64,000 nucleotides of DNA from Brevibacillus brevis (GTDB taxonomy: Bacteria; Bacillota; Bacilli; Brevibacillales; Brevibacillaceae), in NCBI RefSeq assembly GCF_022026395.1, contig NZ_CP041767.1, positions 3,690,501 to 3,754,500 on the forward strand, in the 5' to 3' direction. The position numbers and the translations under genes were made by a program. This document shows positions 43,652-52,148 of the stretch, piece by piece. A model generated the notes under the pieces. That model was not told the DNA's origin, did not search any database, and saw only the letters and a program-made list of their open reading frames with translations. How positions within the stretch are numbered: position 1 is the first letter of the stretch; every line of letters starts with the position of its first letter.

Positions 43652-44138
43652 CCTCCAATTTTTTCAGAGATGCTTTCAAATCAACCAGCTGTTTGTTGAG
43701 CTGGTCAACCCGATCCTGCAGGGCTTCTTTTGTCTTGTTGGTGCCACCAATGGTTTCACCCGTCAATGCCAAATCTTCTTCCAGATTTCCCAAACCCTTC
43801 TGGACATTTTGCATTTCTTCCTGCACCAGAGTCAGTTGATCTCCCAATGCCTTCATCTGCTTTTGATTGTCTTCCTGAATTTGATCAATTCGTTGGTTCA
43901 CAAATTGTTGTTGCTTGTCCAACGTATAAACAGCAAAGGCATATCCAGCATAGGCAAGTCCTACCCAGACCAGAACGGCCAAAACGATGGGTAGTAAAGG
44001 ACGCTTACCTTCTGTCTGGGAGGGAATCAATGCCTGAAAAAGACTGCCTCTTCTGCGTCTTCCTTTCTGCTTCCCGTTTGCCGGAAGTGGCAGTGTCGGT
44101 GACGAAGTCGAAGACGCTCCCATGTATTTGTCGTCCAT
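43632..44138 (-). CDS. Membrane-anchored coiled-coil protein
   Basis: A 168-residue protein. A Ser/Thr-rich and Lys-rich cytoplasmic part (KQKGRRRRGSLFQALIPS) comes first, one transmembrane segment follows (LPIVLAVLVWVGLAYAGYAF), then a coiled coil from about residue 70 to the end (LDKQQQFVNQRIDQIQEDN and so on). ATG 44138 with an AGGAGGGAG site; the longer reading to 44258 is unsupported. It overlaps the start of the NAGPA gene, so the two products probably work together, perhaps by coiled-coil pairing. Confidence 0.85.
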   Translation of the reverse strand: MDDKYMGASSTSSPTLPLPANGKQKGRRRRGSLFQALIPSQTEGKRPLLPIVLAVLVWVGLAYAGYAFAVYTLDKQQQFVNQRIDQIQEDNQKQMKALGDQLTLVQEEMQNVQKGLGNLEEDLALTGETIGGTNKTKEALQDRVDQLNKQLVDLKASLKKLEDAARAW

Positions 44139-44239
44139 CGGCTCCCTCCTCCTTTCTGTGACATAGAGTGAGGTTTCATTATAACATAGAAAGATTTTGA
44201 AGCAGCCTTTTGCGGAATAATGGAAAAATACGTCCAGAA

Positions 44240-44271
44240 AAGAAAATACCGCCAACATTTTTGGCGGTACT
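44240..44271 (-). terminator. Terminator of the RDD gene
   Basis: TACCGCCAA pairs with TTGGCGGTA, and the minus strand continues TTTTCTTTTC. It separates the RDD gene from the coiled-coil gene. Confidence 0.8.
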
Positions 44272-44276
44272 TCACT

Positions 44277-45101
44277 TTATTTTCGAAGCTGAAATTCGCT
44301 TTGCAGCTGATTGTGCAGTCTTTGCAAAAACAGGATCGGGTCTTCCTTGGCGTTCTGTTCTTCGACAAGCTCTAATTTTTTGCGCATGATGCTGGCAATT
44401 TGATTCCCGAGTTCATATTTTTTCGCTTGAGATAAAGAAGATAATCTGCTGATGAAGGAGGAAAGCAGCTGCCAGTCCTCTCGGGTAATCGCCTGTTTTT
44501 GGCGTTCATCAAGCACGAGTAGCGCATGATTCAAATCAAAGCCGTTTGGCTGTTTGTCTTTCTTTTTCTGAAAAAGAGTCGAGCGCTGTCCTGACTCCAT
44601 CACGACAATCGTCCCCGCCACCATATCGCCAAGTCGCTTATCACGGGGGTGGAAAAAGCAGACGAGCGCCCCCAGAAAATAACCAGTTGGCATTGCGTCA
44701 ATGATGCGAAACAGATTCCGGATCGTCGAGGAAACAAACGTCGCAGGCTGTCCATTATCACGGATGACCCGGATTCCCACCAGCCTTTTGCCAACGGTCT
44801 GTCCACCCCAGAACGCTTCCAGTAACCAATAGTAGCCAAAATTCACCACGAAGATAGCCAGGATGACGATGGCCAACGCATAGTTGCCAGAATCCAGGAA
44901 AAGATCATCTTCATTTCCAAATAAAACTATACCAAACAATAGAAATACAGTAAGATTAACCAGGAGCAAGATTCCTGTATCAATCAGCATCGCAGTGGCG
45001 CGGCTGCCTAGACCTGCCGTCTGAAATCGCAGCATCACATGCTCGGGTGTCACGACAGACGCTTCTCGATTTGACCCACTGACGTATGTCGGTTCATTCA
45101 T
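44277..45101 (-). CDS. RDD family membrane protein
   Basis: A 274-residue protein with an N-terminal RDD domain of three to four transmembrane segments (residues 35-150) showing GLGSRATAMLIDTGILLLV, TVGKRLVGIRVI and the region around FFHPRDKRLGDMVAGTIVV. A soluble helical C-terminal part follows (DERQKQAITREDWQLLSSF). ATG 45101 with a GGGGGGAAG site. RDD proteins often sit with SpoIIM and DUF58/MoxR genes, as found here on the opposite flank. Confidence 0.9.
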   Translation of the reverse strand: MNEPTYVSGSNREASVVTPEHVMLRFQTAGLGSRATAMLIDTGILLLVNLTVFLLFGIVLFGNEDDLFLDSGNYALAIVILAIFVVNFGYYWLLEAFWGGQTVGKRLVGIRVIRDNGQPATFVSSTIRNLFRIIDAMPTGYFLGALVCFFHPRDKRLGDMVAGTIVVMESGQRSTLFQKKKDKQPNGFDLNHALLVLDERQKQAITREDWQLLSSFISRLSSLSQAKKYELGNQIASIMRKKLELVEEQNAKEDPILFLQRLHNQLQSEFQLRK

Positions 45102-45179
45102 GATAGTTTTCTTCCCCCCTCGAAACTTTGAGGTTTTTTCGAGTTTATTACACACGCGCTAATGAAGGAGGCATTATAC

Positions 45180-46160
45180 ATGGATATTACCTCGTTTTGG
45201 CACAAGCATAAAGCCTCTTGGGCCGAACTGGAACAATTAGTGGAGCGTTTTACCCGACAACCTCGGCACATCAGTGCTACCGATATTGATCGCCTGACAC
45301 AACTATATAAGAAAACATCTGCTCATTTGGCCTATGTACGCTCCTACCATCCTGCAGACGAGATCACCCTCTACTTAAACCAACTCGTCTTACGTGCACA
45401 TAATTTGGCTTACAAGCAGCGAATAGGCAGTTGGCAGCAGCTCAAGCATTTCTTTGGCAGCTACTTGATGGGTCTCGTACATAAGCGAATGGGCTTCATT
45501 GGTGTCGCAGCCGTTCTTTTCATCATCGGTGGTATTTCTGGCTTTGCCGCCGTCATGGTCGATCCACTCAACCTGTATTATGTATTGCCACAAGGGATGG
45601 CTGAGCAGATCGATCCATCCAGGCTGGGAGAAGGGCACGACTCACTAGACAGTCCGGTCATCTCCACGATGATTATGACCAACAACATCAAAGTCGCGAT
45701 GCTGGCCTTTGTCAGTGGAATTACATTTGGAATCGTCCCCATCTACCTTCTCTTATTCAATGGCCTTCTGGTTGGAGCTTTGGCTGCCGTGTACTATCAA
45801 GCAGATAGCAGCTATGCTTTTTGGGCCTACATTTTGCCACACGGCGTAATCGAGCTGACTGCCATCTTCATTGCTGGCGGAGCAGGTCTTCACATGGGCT
45901 ACCGCCTGCTTGTGCCTGGCCGCTACGCAAGAAGACATCAATTTTTGGAGGCGGCAAAAGAGTCTGCGCATTTGCTGTTGGCTACCATTCCACTTTTGTT
46001 TATCGCGGGAATCATCGAGGGCTATATTACTCCATCGAGTCTCTCGCTCGAAGCCAAGTACATCGTAGCTATTGGCACATTGCTTTTGCTGATTGCCTGG
46101 TACTTACTCGGATACAGACCGGATTCTCACAAAGCTTCTCTTGATTTGATGTCCAAGTAA
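45180..46160 (+). CDS. SpoIIM-family membrane protein
   Basis: A 326-residue protein of the COG1300 (SpoIIM-like) family. It has an N-terminal helical domain of about 95 residues and then six hydrophobic segments. AVMVDPLNLYYVLPQGMAEQ lies in the first loop, with NNIKVAMLAFVSGITFG near residue 165 and PHGVIELTAIFIAGGAGL near residue 220 (conserved PHG-E motif). ATG 45180 has AAGGAGG eight bases upstream. The last 34 bases overlap the end of the convergent DUF58 gene. Confidence 0.9.
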   Translation: MDITSFWHKHKASWAELEQLVERFTRQPRHISATDIDRLTQLYKKTSAHLAYVRSYHPADEITLYLNQLVLRAHNLAYKQRIGSWQQLKHFFGSYLMGLVHKRMGFIGVAAVLFIIGGISGFAAVMVDPLNLYYVLPQGMAEQIDPSRLGEGHDSLDSPVISTMIMTNNIKVAMLAFVSGITFGIVPIYLLLFNGLLVGALAAVYYQADSSYAFWAYILPHGVIELTAIFIAGGAGLHMGYRLLVPGRYARRHQFLEAAKESAHLLLATIPLLFIAGIIEGYITPSSLSLEAKYIVAIGTLLLLIAWYLLGYRPDSHKASLDLMSK

Positions 46161-47497
46161 GTATTGATAACCGTCAGCGTTAATTGATCGGCCGGAATGT
46201 CCAGTACCTGGATACCCGCGCCGATCATTTTTTGTTGAAACGCCCTGCGATCGAGCTGGAACCGTTGAGCTACCGCCTTCGTAAACGCCAAGCTACTGTT
46301 GCTCGTGTCTATATGACTCCATTCATGCAGCAACGGATCTGCCAAAGACAGCAGCAAGAGCAAATGCGAACGGCGCATCCGCCACAAATAATTGCTCAAC
46401 TGATCTTCGACGAGGTAGTTTTCCATATCAGAAAAAAGAACGATCAAGCTCCTTCTCTTCTGCTGGCGATTCAAAAATTCAAGTGCCTTCGCCGGATCAG
46501 CCTCTACAAAATCACTCGTCAGGTTGTAGGTCGCCTCCAACAGAGTGTGCAAGTGGCGCAGCCCTCTGCCTGGAGGTATGTACGTCTTGATCTCATGCGA
46601 ATAGGCTAGTAACGCCACCTGATCTCCTTGACGCAATGCCACAGCCGCTAATGTGAGCGCAGATTCCAGTGATCGATCCAGTCTTGTCTGGTTATCCAGC
46701 TCGACCCCCATCAACCTGCCACAATCGATCAGAATGGTTATTACCTTGCCATGCTCTGGTCGATATTGATTCGTCATCAGACGTCGGGAGCGTGCTGAAG
46801 CGGACCAGTTAATCATCCGAGGATCATCGTCAGGCACGTAATCGCGGATCGCATGGAATTCCGTACCCGCTTTCGCCCTGCGCATGATTTTTTTCCCGTC
46901 GACGATCAAACTCTCCTGCAACGAAGCCAAATAGCCTCGAACGGCTGAAAGGTCGGGGTATACCTTGATCGTTTGTTCGCACACAAAGCGGCTTTGGCGA
47001 TACCACAAGCCGAACTTGCCATGCCACCGCATGTAAAGCCAGCGGAACACGTACTCTCCGCGTTCTTTTCCTCTTGTTTCAAAACTGATGTTGGTTAAGG
47101 GTTGTTCCATCACACCCGTGACTGGTCCTGCTTCTTCAAATGACAGCGGAAGATCATCCACGATGGCGTACGATACGGATTGTCCGCTTCTATTGGCAAG
47201 CTCAAGCTCGATCGAAAACGATTGTCCGATATCCGTCTGCTCAGGCAAGATTCTTTGGATCGACAAGTCCCGGCGTTTGGGGATAGTAACCCAATCCAAG
47301 ACGCTAGCAATCAGGAGCAAGCCGTTGTACAAAAAGAAGAGCGAATAGCCAATTTCCAGTAGGAATCCGACGATCGCGATGGGCGTGCCCAGCAAAACTG
47401 CCACGAGCAGTCGCTTGGATGGCAAGACAAAACGGTCTGCCAAAAAATCAGCGAGGAACTGGAATAGCCGCCAGCGTCTCTTCGATGATGTGGTCAC
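46127..47497 (-). CDS. DUF58 (vWA-like) membrane protein
   Basis: A 456-residue protein with two N-terminal transmembrane segments (residues 25-70) and a DUF58 domain with a von Willebrand-like fold. The signature GTEFHAIRDYVPDDDPRMINWSASARS lies near residue 215, and VITILIDCGRLMG near residue 250 is the vWA core. GTG 47497 is preceded by GGAGGGGG, and its first 50 bases lie within the end of moxR. It forms an operon with MoxR, DUF4350 and DUF4129 genes. These sets act in envelope processes in several phyla, but the role is unknown here. Confidence 0.9.
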   Translation of the reverse strand: MTTSSKRRWRLFQFLADFLADRFVLPSKRLLVAVLLGTPIAIVGFLLEIGYSLFFLYNGLLLIASVLDWVTIPKRRDLSIQRILPEQTDIGQSFSIELELANRSGQSVSYAIVDDLPLSFEEAGPVTGVMEQPLTNISFETRGKERGEYVFRWLYMRWHGKFGLWYRQSRFVCEQTIKVYPDLSAVRGYLASLQESLIVDGKKIMRRAKAGTEFHAIRDYVPDDDPRMINWSASARSRRLMTNQYRPEHGKVITILIDCGRLMGVELDNQTRLDRSLESALTLAAVALRQGDQVALLAYSHEIKTYIPPGRGLRHLHTLLEATYNLTSDFVEADPAKALEFLNRQQKRRSLIVLFSDMENYLVEDQLSNYLWRMRRSHLLLLLSLADPLLHEWSHIDTSNSSLAFTKAVAQRFQLDRRAFQQKMIGAGIQVLDIPADQLTLTVINTYLDIKSREAL

Positions 47498-48380
47498 TGG
47501 TACCCCCCTCCAATTCTACCTGCGGTGACAGAATGAGTCGGTGCCGCAATGCAGGGCGGGCAACCATCTTCACGTCATCCGGCGTCACAAACTTGCGATT
47601 GTCCAAAAGCGCCCAGGCTTTGCTCGCCATCAACACGGCAATTCCAGCACGAGAGCTAGCACCTAAGAGCAATCGTTTCGTTTCGCGTGTGTTGCGAATC
47701 AATGTCGTAATGTACTCCAGAATCGAATCATCCACAACCACTTCTTCTAATTCGCGTCGCTTCTCCAAAATTGCCTCCCATGTAAAGAGCGGCTCTTGAT
47801 TACGTTCGTGGCTGCGCTTGTTGGGAATATGTTTGGCGAGAATTTGCTTTTCATTTTCATGGGAAGGATACGACATCGTTAGCTTGAACAAAAAGCGATC
47901 GAGCTGAGCCTCCGGCAATACATACGTTCCTTCATACTCCACCGGATTTTGCGTAGCGACGACAAAAAACGGATCTGGCAAAAGATAGGTGACACCATGA
48001 ATCGTCACTTGCCCCTCCTCCATGGCTTCTAAAAGGGCCGCTTGGGTTTTCGGGGGAGTCCGGTTGATCTCGTCCGCCAGCAGCAAGTTGGCGAAAACAG
48101 GACCTTTGATTGTCTCAAACTGGTTCTGCTGCATATTGAACACCACATGACCAATTATGTCCGATGGCATCATGTCAGGCGTAAACTGGACGCGCTTACT
48201 CGCGCCCCCCATCAACTCCGACAAGGTCTTTACCATTTTCGTCTTTCCGATACCGGGTACACCTTCTAGCAAAACGTGTCCACCGGCAACCAAAGCGGTT
48301 AGCAGCAACCGAATATTTTGCCTTTGACCAACCAGCTCTTTTTCCATTTGTTGCAACAATTGCTCCACGGTAGTTGTCAC
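47448..48380 (-). CDS. MoxR-family AAA+ ATPase
   Basis: A 310-residue chaperone-like ATPase. Walker A GVPGIGKTKMVKTL near residue 40, Walker B LLADEINRTPPKTQAALLEAMEE near residue 100, sensor 1 VVATQNPVEYEGTYVLPEAQLD near residue 137 and a sensor-2 Arg in SPDDVK-type context (VTPDDVKMVARPALRHRL). The family pairs with vWA/DUF58 proteins and remodels them. It overlaps DUF58 by 50 bases, and overlaps DUF4350 upstream by 4 bases, so translation is coupled. Confidence 0.95.
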   Translation of the reverse strand: MTTTVEQLLQQMEKELVGQRQNIRLLLTALVAGGHVLLEGVPGIGKTKMVKTLSELMGGASKRVQFTPDMMPSDIIGHVVFNMQQNQFETIKGPVFANLLLADEINRTPPKTQAALLEAMEEGQVTIHGVTYLLPDPFFVVATQNPVEYEGTYVLPEAQLDRFLFKLTMSYPSHENEKQILAKHIPNKRSHERNQEPLFTWEAILEKRRELEEVVVDDSILEYITTLIRNTRETKRLLLGASSRAGIAVLMASKAWALLDNRKFVTPDDVKMVARPALRHRLILSPQVELEGGTSDHIIEETLAAIPVPR

Positions 48381-49501
48381 TCCTTCTCCAGACGCTTCGT
48401 AATCTCATCCAACAAAAGACTGTCTGCAAGCAAGCTCTTCGGCGAGTATCGCCCTTCGTTTTTTGCCTGCTCCAGTCGCTCCAGCAGATGAGCGAATTTC
48501 TCTACCTCTTGATTTGTCCATCTTGTTTTGGCATATCGCACGATTTCCACACGATCAGCTCGCAGGTGCACTCCCCATCGATCGTACAACAGCTGTCGCA
48601 TGTACGTTTCTCGATGTCGCAACGCATCCTTTGCCAGCCCTCTTCGCTCATACCAGCTAGACACGGCAAGCAACGTCTCATCACCACGTCGCACCGTCCA
48701 TTCCCTAAGCGTATAGACTGGTCCGAATCGTTTTCCTCTCCACCACACATACAGCAAAAGCAGGATACCGAGTTGGATGCAAGCGGCTATGAGCCACCCC
48801 GGGTAGATCGCCAAAAAACCTGGTTTTTCCTGCAAGCCGTGATGGTATTCATCTACCCAAAGAACTGACCAATCCCCTTGTACATACGGCCAGATCGCTT
48901 CAAAGTGGGACAGTCGATCAATTTTTTGATTGGTTAGCCATTCCGGTACGAGAAAAAACGTGACACTGCCATCTCCCACTTCTGTTCTTCCTCCGAGTAT
49001 CCCTTGATCGTCGTAGAGAAGTGGCTCCATGTCGTCCTCTTCTAAAAATCTCAATGAGGTCTCCGCTTTGCCCATGAAGCTGCCCTGAACGAGAGGTCCC
49101 TGAATGTTCCGCTCCTGCTTTTCTTTACCTCGGATGTACTCCGTATCAAAGGGAAGATCTTCCCACTCTGGTCTCGAGTGAAAGAGAATCAGGTCATTGC
49201 CTTCACTGACCCAGTCCAGAATATCTATCTGTTCCTCTGGCATCAGCCTTTCCGGCTCTACCACGAGCATGGCCTGCCCAGTTGCTGTCGGTAAAAAACG
49301 CATCGGCTGACGCCATTCCTTTACCTGCTTGCCTTTTTCCTCCAGTAGTACTAGCACCGCCTTAATTCCACTCGGCTGTGCAGATGAAGCCAAGTACGGT
49401 GGGAGAGGCTCAGCTGCAGGCTTGACGATCAACCAGCCCACGATAACGAGCAACAAGGTAGCCACAACGATTCCGACGCGATAAGTGCGCAAACTATCCA
49501 T
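48377..49501 (-). CDS. DUF4350 domain membrane protein
   Basis: A 374-residue protein with an N-terminal transmembrane segment (residues 9-28) followed by a DUF4350 domain (AQPSGIKAVLVLLEEKGKQV, LVVEPERLMPEEQIDILDWVSEGNDLILF), a second membrane segment near residue 240 (AACIQLGILLLLYVWWRG) and a helical C-terminal part. This family is regularly found with MoxR and DUF58 genes. No activity is known. The gene overlaps DUF4129 by 8 bases. Confidence 0.87.
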   Translation of the reverse strand: MDSLRTYRVGIVVATLLLVIVGWLIVKPAAEPLPPYLASSAQPSGIKAVLVLLEEKGKQVKEWRQPMRFLPTATGQAMLVVEPERLMPEEQIDILDWVSEGNDLILFHSRPEWEDLPFDTEYIRGKEKQERNIQGPLVQGSFMGKAETSLRFLEEDDMEPLLYDDQGILGGRTEVGDGSVTFFLVPEWLTNQKIDRLSHFEAIWPYVQGDWSVLWVDEYHHGLQEKPGFLAIYPGWLIAACIQLGILLLLYVWWRGKRFGPVYTLREWTVRRGDETLLAVSSWYERRGLAKDALRHRETYMRQLLYDRWGVHLRADRVEIVRYAKTRWTNQEVEKFAHLLERLEQAKNEGRYSPKSLLADSLLLDEITKRLEKE

Positions 49502-50120
49502 GCTGTCCCTCCTCGCGCCAGATGCCTTCCAGTTCGTTCACACGCTGCCAGAATGACCCTTCATCAACAAGTGCCTGCCCGTACCAAACAGCGTCGAATT
49601 CTCGTGCGAAACTGCCGAACACATCGCGTAAGCTCGGCTGATTTGCCTCAATTTCTTCTGCGTATTCCCAATTCGTTTTCCATTTCTCCACACGAACCCA
49701 CGACTTCATTTGCAAATAAACCAACAACGCCAAAAACAACGAGCGTTCTCCTTCCCGCCATTCTCCTCGCGCTGCTTTTTCCTTCGCATCACGCAAATAA
49801 TCTGCATGAGAACGTATTTTTTCACCGTCCATAAACAGCGGTCGATGCTTCTTCTGTTCCCAAATCATCCTGCGGAACAACCAGTAAATGATGCCGACCA
49901 GTCCCAGTACTGCCAGGATGAGCACGAGTGTCGATACGGTATTTGCCGCACCAGTTGGAATATAGGTCCACTCAAAAAGATCGGCGATCAACTCGATCAA
50001 AAACTCCATGGCTCTTTGAATCCAGTTCTCTCCACTGCCTTGGGGCAAATTAAACTCGTCTCTGGCTAGAATCTCTTGTAAATGCTCCTTGTCATCTACC
50101 CAAGGACTCGTGCTAATCAT
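49494..50120 (-). CDS. DUF4129 domain membrane protein
   Basis: A 208-residue protein with one clear transmembrane segment (residues 62-83, VSTLVLILAVLGLVGIIYWLF) and a C-terminal DUF4129 region (EKAARGEWREGERSLFLALL, FAREFDAVWYGQALVDE). In the MoxR-DUF58 gene sets this protein is the usual third or fourth member, and in related organisms its domain is fused to transglutaminase modules. It overlaps its neighbours by 8 bases at both ends. Confidence 0.87.
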   Translation of the reverse strand: MISTSPWVDDKEHLQEILARDEFNLPQGSGENWIQRAMEFLIELIADLFEWTYIPTGAANTVSTLVLILAVLGLVGIIYWLFRRMIWEQKKHRPLFMDGEKIRSHADYLRDAKEKAARGEWREGERSLFLALLVYLQMKSWVRVEKWKTNWEYAEEIEANQPSLRDVFGSFAREFDAVWYGQALVDEGSFWQRVNELEGIWREEGQHG

Positions 50121-51150
50121 GTGTAACTCCCGGCTCTTGTGCAGGGGTAGGAGCTGCTGGTTCTACTGGTGCAGATGTGGCAAGCTGACGGCTTACGAGC
50201 TCTTGTAAATCTGTCCCGTCTTTTCTCACACGAAGATCAAAGTAAGCCAAGGCGTAAACAATGGCCATCCAAGGACTCAAGAGGCAGGTAAGTGCAACCA
50301 GAATCATTTGCGCCAGAATAGATGTGCCTAAGACGCCCGTGAGTACTAATTGTATGCCGCTAGAGAACATCGAGTAGATCACACTCAAAACAACAAAAAT
50401 ACCGAATAAACGCCAAAAGTTTCCTTTTGTCAAATTCCAGCTCTCACCGATTCCGATACCATCGCGTTCGAACAGAACGAGCGGCATATAAAAACCCCAA
50501 CGAATTAAGAAAAAGCCCGGTACGAGCATCATCCCGGCAATTAAGAATAAATAGCCAAATAAAACCAGAACGATCATAAGCACAATACTGCCTTCGTCTG
50601 ACGGATCAAACATAGTTTCCAATGTCATTCCACCAGCGAAGGCGATCATAACGAAAATCAATCCATATACGATGACAAATGCTGTCGACACTGCAAATGC
50701 GATTACTCCATATAGGAAAGTACTGCCCGCGAGCGGCCAAAATCGGCGAAGTGCCCCCTTCAAGGCATCTTTTAAGCTCAAGGTCTCTCCCTCGAGAGCA
50801 GCCTTCGTCAGTAAAATCGAACCGGAAATCATTTGCGGATAGGCGATGATCAAAAGAATCGGTCCGACAAGGAATATGAATATGAGCAACATAGGCAAGC
50901 TTTGTGTCATAAATTCTTCTTGTCCGGCAAATCTTGCGCCTAACGATTCTGCAAAGTCCATACCTTCTGTATCTTGTGCGAGCAAAGGCACTCTGGTAAG
51001 GTCAACCAGAAGCAGTTGCTGCAGGAGTAATAATGGACCGAACCAAATTAAAGCCAACAAAAAGAATGCTCCAAAATGCTGGCGATACACTGAAAAGCTC
51101 TTGTCCAACAGCTTCCCCACTCCCATGGGGGCAATCGGCGTACGATTCAT
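50113..51150 (-). CDS. Multi-pass membrane protein of the MoxR-DUF58 operon
   Basis: A 345-residue protein with about six hydrophobic segments, starting MNRTPIAPMGVGKLLDKSF. The segment pattern (AFFLLALIWFGPLLLLQQLL, VIYGLIFVMIAFAGG, GYLFLIAGMMLVPGF) and the GIGESWNLTKGNFWRLFGIF motif recall the GPDPase-membrane/YciC-like integral membrane family. ATG 51150 has GGAGG six bases upstream; the longer frame upstream lacks a site. It is first in the operon. Function unknown. Confidence 0.85.
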   Translation of the reverse strand: MNRTPIAPMGVGKLLDKSFSVYRQHFGAFFLLALIWFGPLLLLQQLLLVDLTRVPLLAQDTEGMDFAESLGARFAGQEEFMTQSLPMLLIFIFLVGPILLIIAYPQMISGSILLTKAALEGETLSLKDALKGALRRFWPLAGSTFLYGVIAFAVSTAFVIVYGLIFVMIAFAGGMTLETMFDPSDEGSIVLMIVLVLFGYLFLIAGMMLVPGFFLIRWGFYMPLVLFERDGIGIGESWNLTKGNFWRLFGIFVVLSVIYSMFSSGIQLVLTGVLGTSILAQMILVALTCLLSPWMAIVYALAYFDLRVRKDGTDLQELVSRQLATSAPVEPAAPTPAQEPGVTHD

Positions 51151-51335
51151 GAGAAACCTCCATCTTTCTTTTTGAGAGTACCTGATAAGTATACACGATT
51201 TTCCTGTTTTTTTAAAAAAATCATCTAATTTTGCTAATGTTTTCCTGCCTGATTTTGTCAAATCAGGTGTTAGTCCAATGCGGTCGCCACCCTGTTGAAT
51301 ATGATATTGCATGCATAGTTAGGAGGGTGTTGCCT

Positions 51336-51905
51336 TTGAAAGCATTGAGAAAGAAGCAGCTAAAAGCAAAGCAAGCCCGCTGCCGCTGCAAGAAGCGATC
51401 TACCAAACGCAAATCCAATAGTCTGCTCAGGCAGTTACGTCGTTTTGTGCGTATCCACGTTCGCGCACCTCAAGTGAATGTGACCACCCCCACCCCTCAA
51501 GTAGAAGCGCCTGTTGTGCAAGTAGATGCTCCCGTTGTACAAGTAGAACCGCCTGTTGTACAAGTAGAGGCACCTTATGTACAAGTAGAAGCTCCAAAGC
51601 CAATCGTCATCCCGGCACCGTTAGTGAAGGTAGATGTCGAGAGGGAAGAATCAGCGGATCAAGCATGTATAGAAGGGCTTCGTCAGGAACTTGGCAAATG
51701 CATGAGAAACGATCAACTTGTGGAGGTCTTACTTACGACGGATTGGGGACCTGAGGGTCGATCTTATCGAGTCGGCAAGCTTCTGAGAGTGGACGAAGGA
51801 ATCATTGAATTACAGACCTTACCCTCCTCACGTACCAACGGAGCCTCTATTCTTATTCCTATCACCCACATCGTCGCGATTATTCCAAATGTACAACCCA
51901 ATTGA
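51336..51905 (+). CDS. Basic protein with Pro-Val-Gln-Val repeats
   Basis: A 189-residue protein from TTG 51336, with AGGAGGGTG nine bases upstream. The N-terminal 45 residues are strongly basic and Cys-containing (QARCRCKKRSTKRKSN). Next, residues 50-95 hold about five copies of a VVQVEAP-type unit (PQVEAPVVQVDAP, VVQVEPPVVQVEAP). The C-terminal 90 residues look globular (LVEVLLTTDWGPEGRS, YRVGKLLRVDEGIIEL), with strands like an Sm or stress-barrel fold. Unrecognised. Its position beside CotSA/CotS and its composition suggest a spore-surface role, which is inference. Confidence 0.75.
   Translation: MKALRKKQLKAKQARCRCKKRSTKRKSNSLLRQLRRFVRIHVRAPQVNVTTPTPQVEAPVVQVDAPVVQVEPPVVQVEAPYVQVEAPKPIVIPAPLVKVDVEREESADQACIEGLRQELGKCMRNDQLVEVLLTTDWGPEGRSYRVGKLLRVDEGIIELQTLPSSRTNGASILIPITHIVAIIPNVQPN
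51495..51597. repeat. Tandem 21-bp repeats in the PVQV protein gene
   Basis: Units of about 21 bases of the type CCTGTTGTACAAGTAGAAGCG repeat five times with substitutions and encode the VVQVEAP-type copies. Copy number may vary between strains. Confidence 0.8.
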
Positions 51906-51941
51906 ACAAGCTGATATTCTGCGAGGCTTTAGGAGGGACTA

Positions 51942-51982
51942 AAGATGAGGGGAGTCTGTGCGTAGTAGATTCCCCTCATCTT
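51942..51982 (+). terminator. Hairpin after the PVQV protein gene
   Basis: Twelve-bp perfect stem AAGATGAGGGGA with a 17-base loop lies 37 bases after the stop; the T-run is short (TTACC), so termination is probable but weak. Confidence 0.65.
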
Positions 51983-52092
51983 ACCCCATTTCGTACAATA
52001 CGCATGTGGGACAAGCCCTTTTGTTCAACGGGCCTGTCCACTTTGGCGCAAGACATTGCATGATTCTTTCGTCTCGAAGATATGAATAAACG

Positions 52093-52125
52093 CCCACTTC
52101 TCCGATCTTACTTTAGGGAAGTGGG
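52093..52125 (-). terminator. Hairpin after the glycosyltransferase gene
   Basis: CCCACTTC pairs with GAAGTGGG, about 25 bases past the stop of the minus-strand gene; the following minus-strand bases GCGTTTATTC give only a weak T-run. Confidence 0.55.
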
Positions 52126-52148
52126 CCACTAGCATTCACTTTTTGGTT

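Noticed and set aside
43290..43994. 234-codon plus-strand frame over the NAGPA and coiled-coil genes
   Set aside because: Ser/Cys/Phe-rich shadow of coiled-coil codons; no start site or family.
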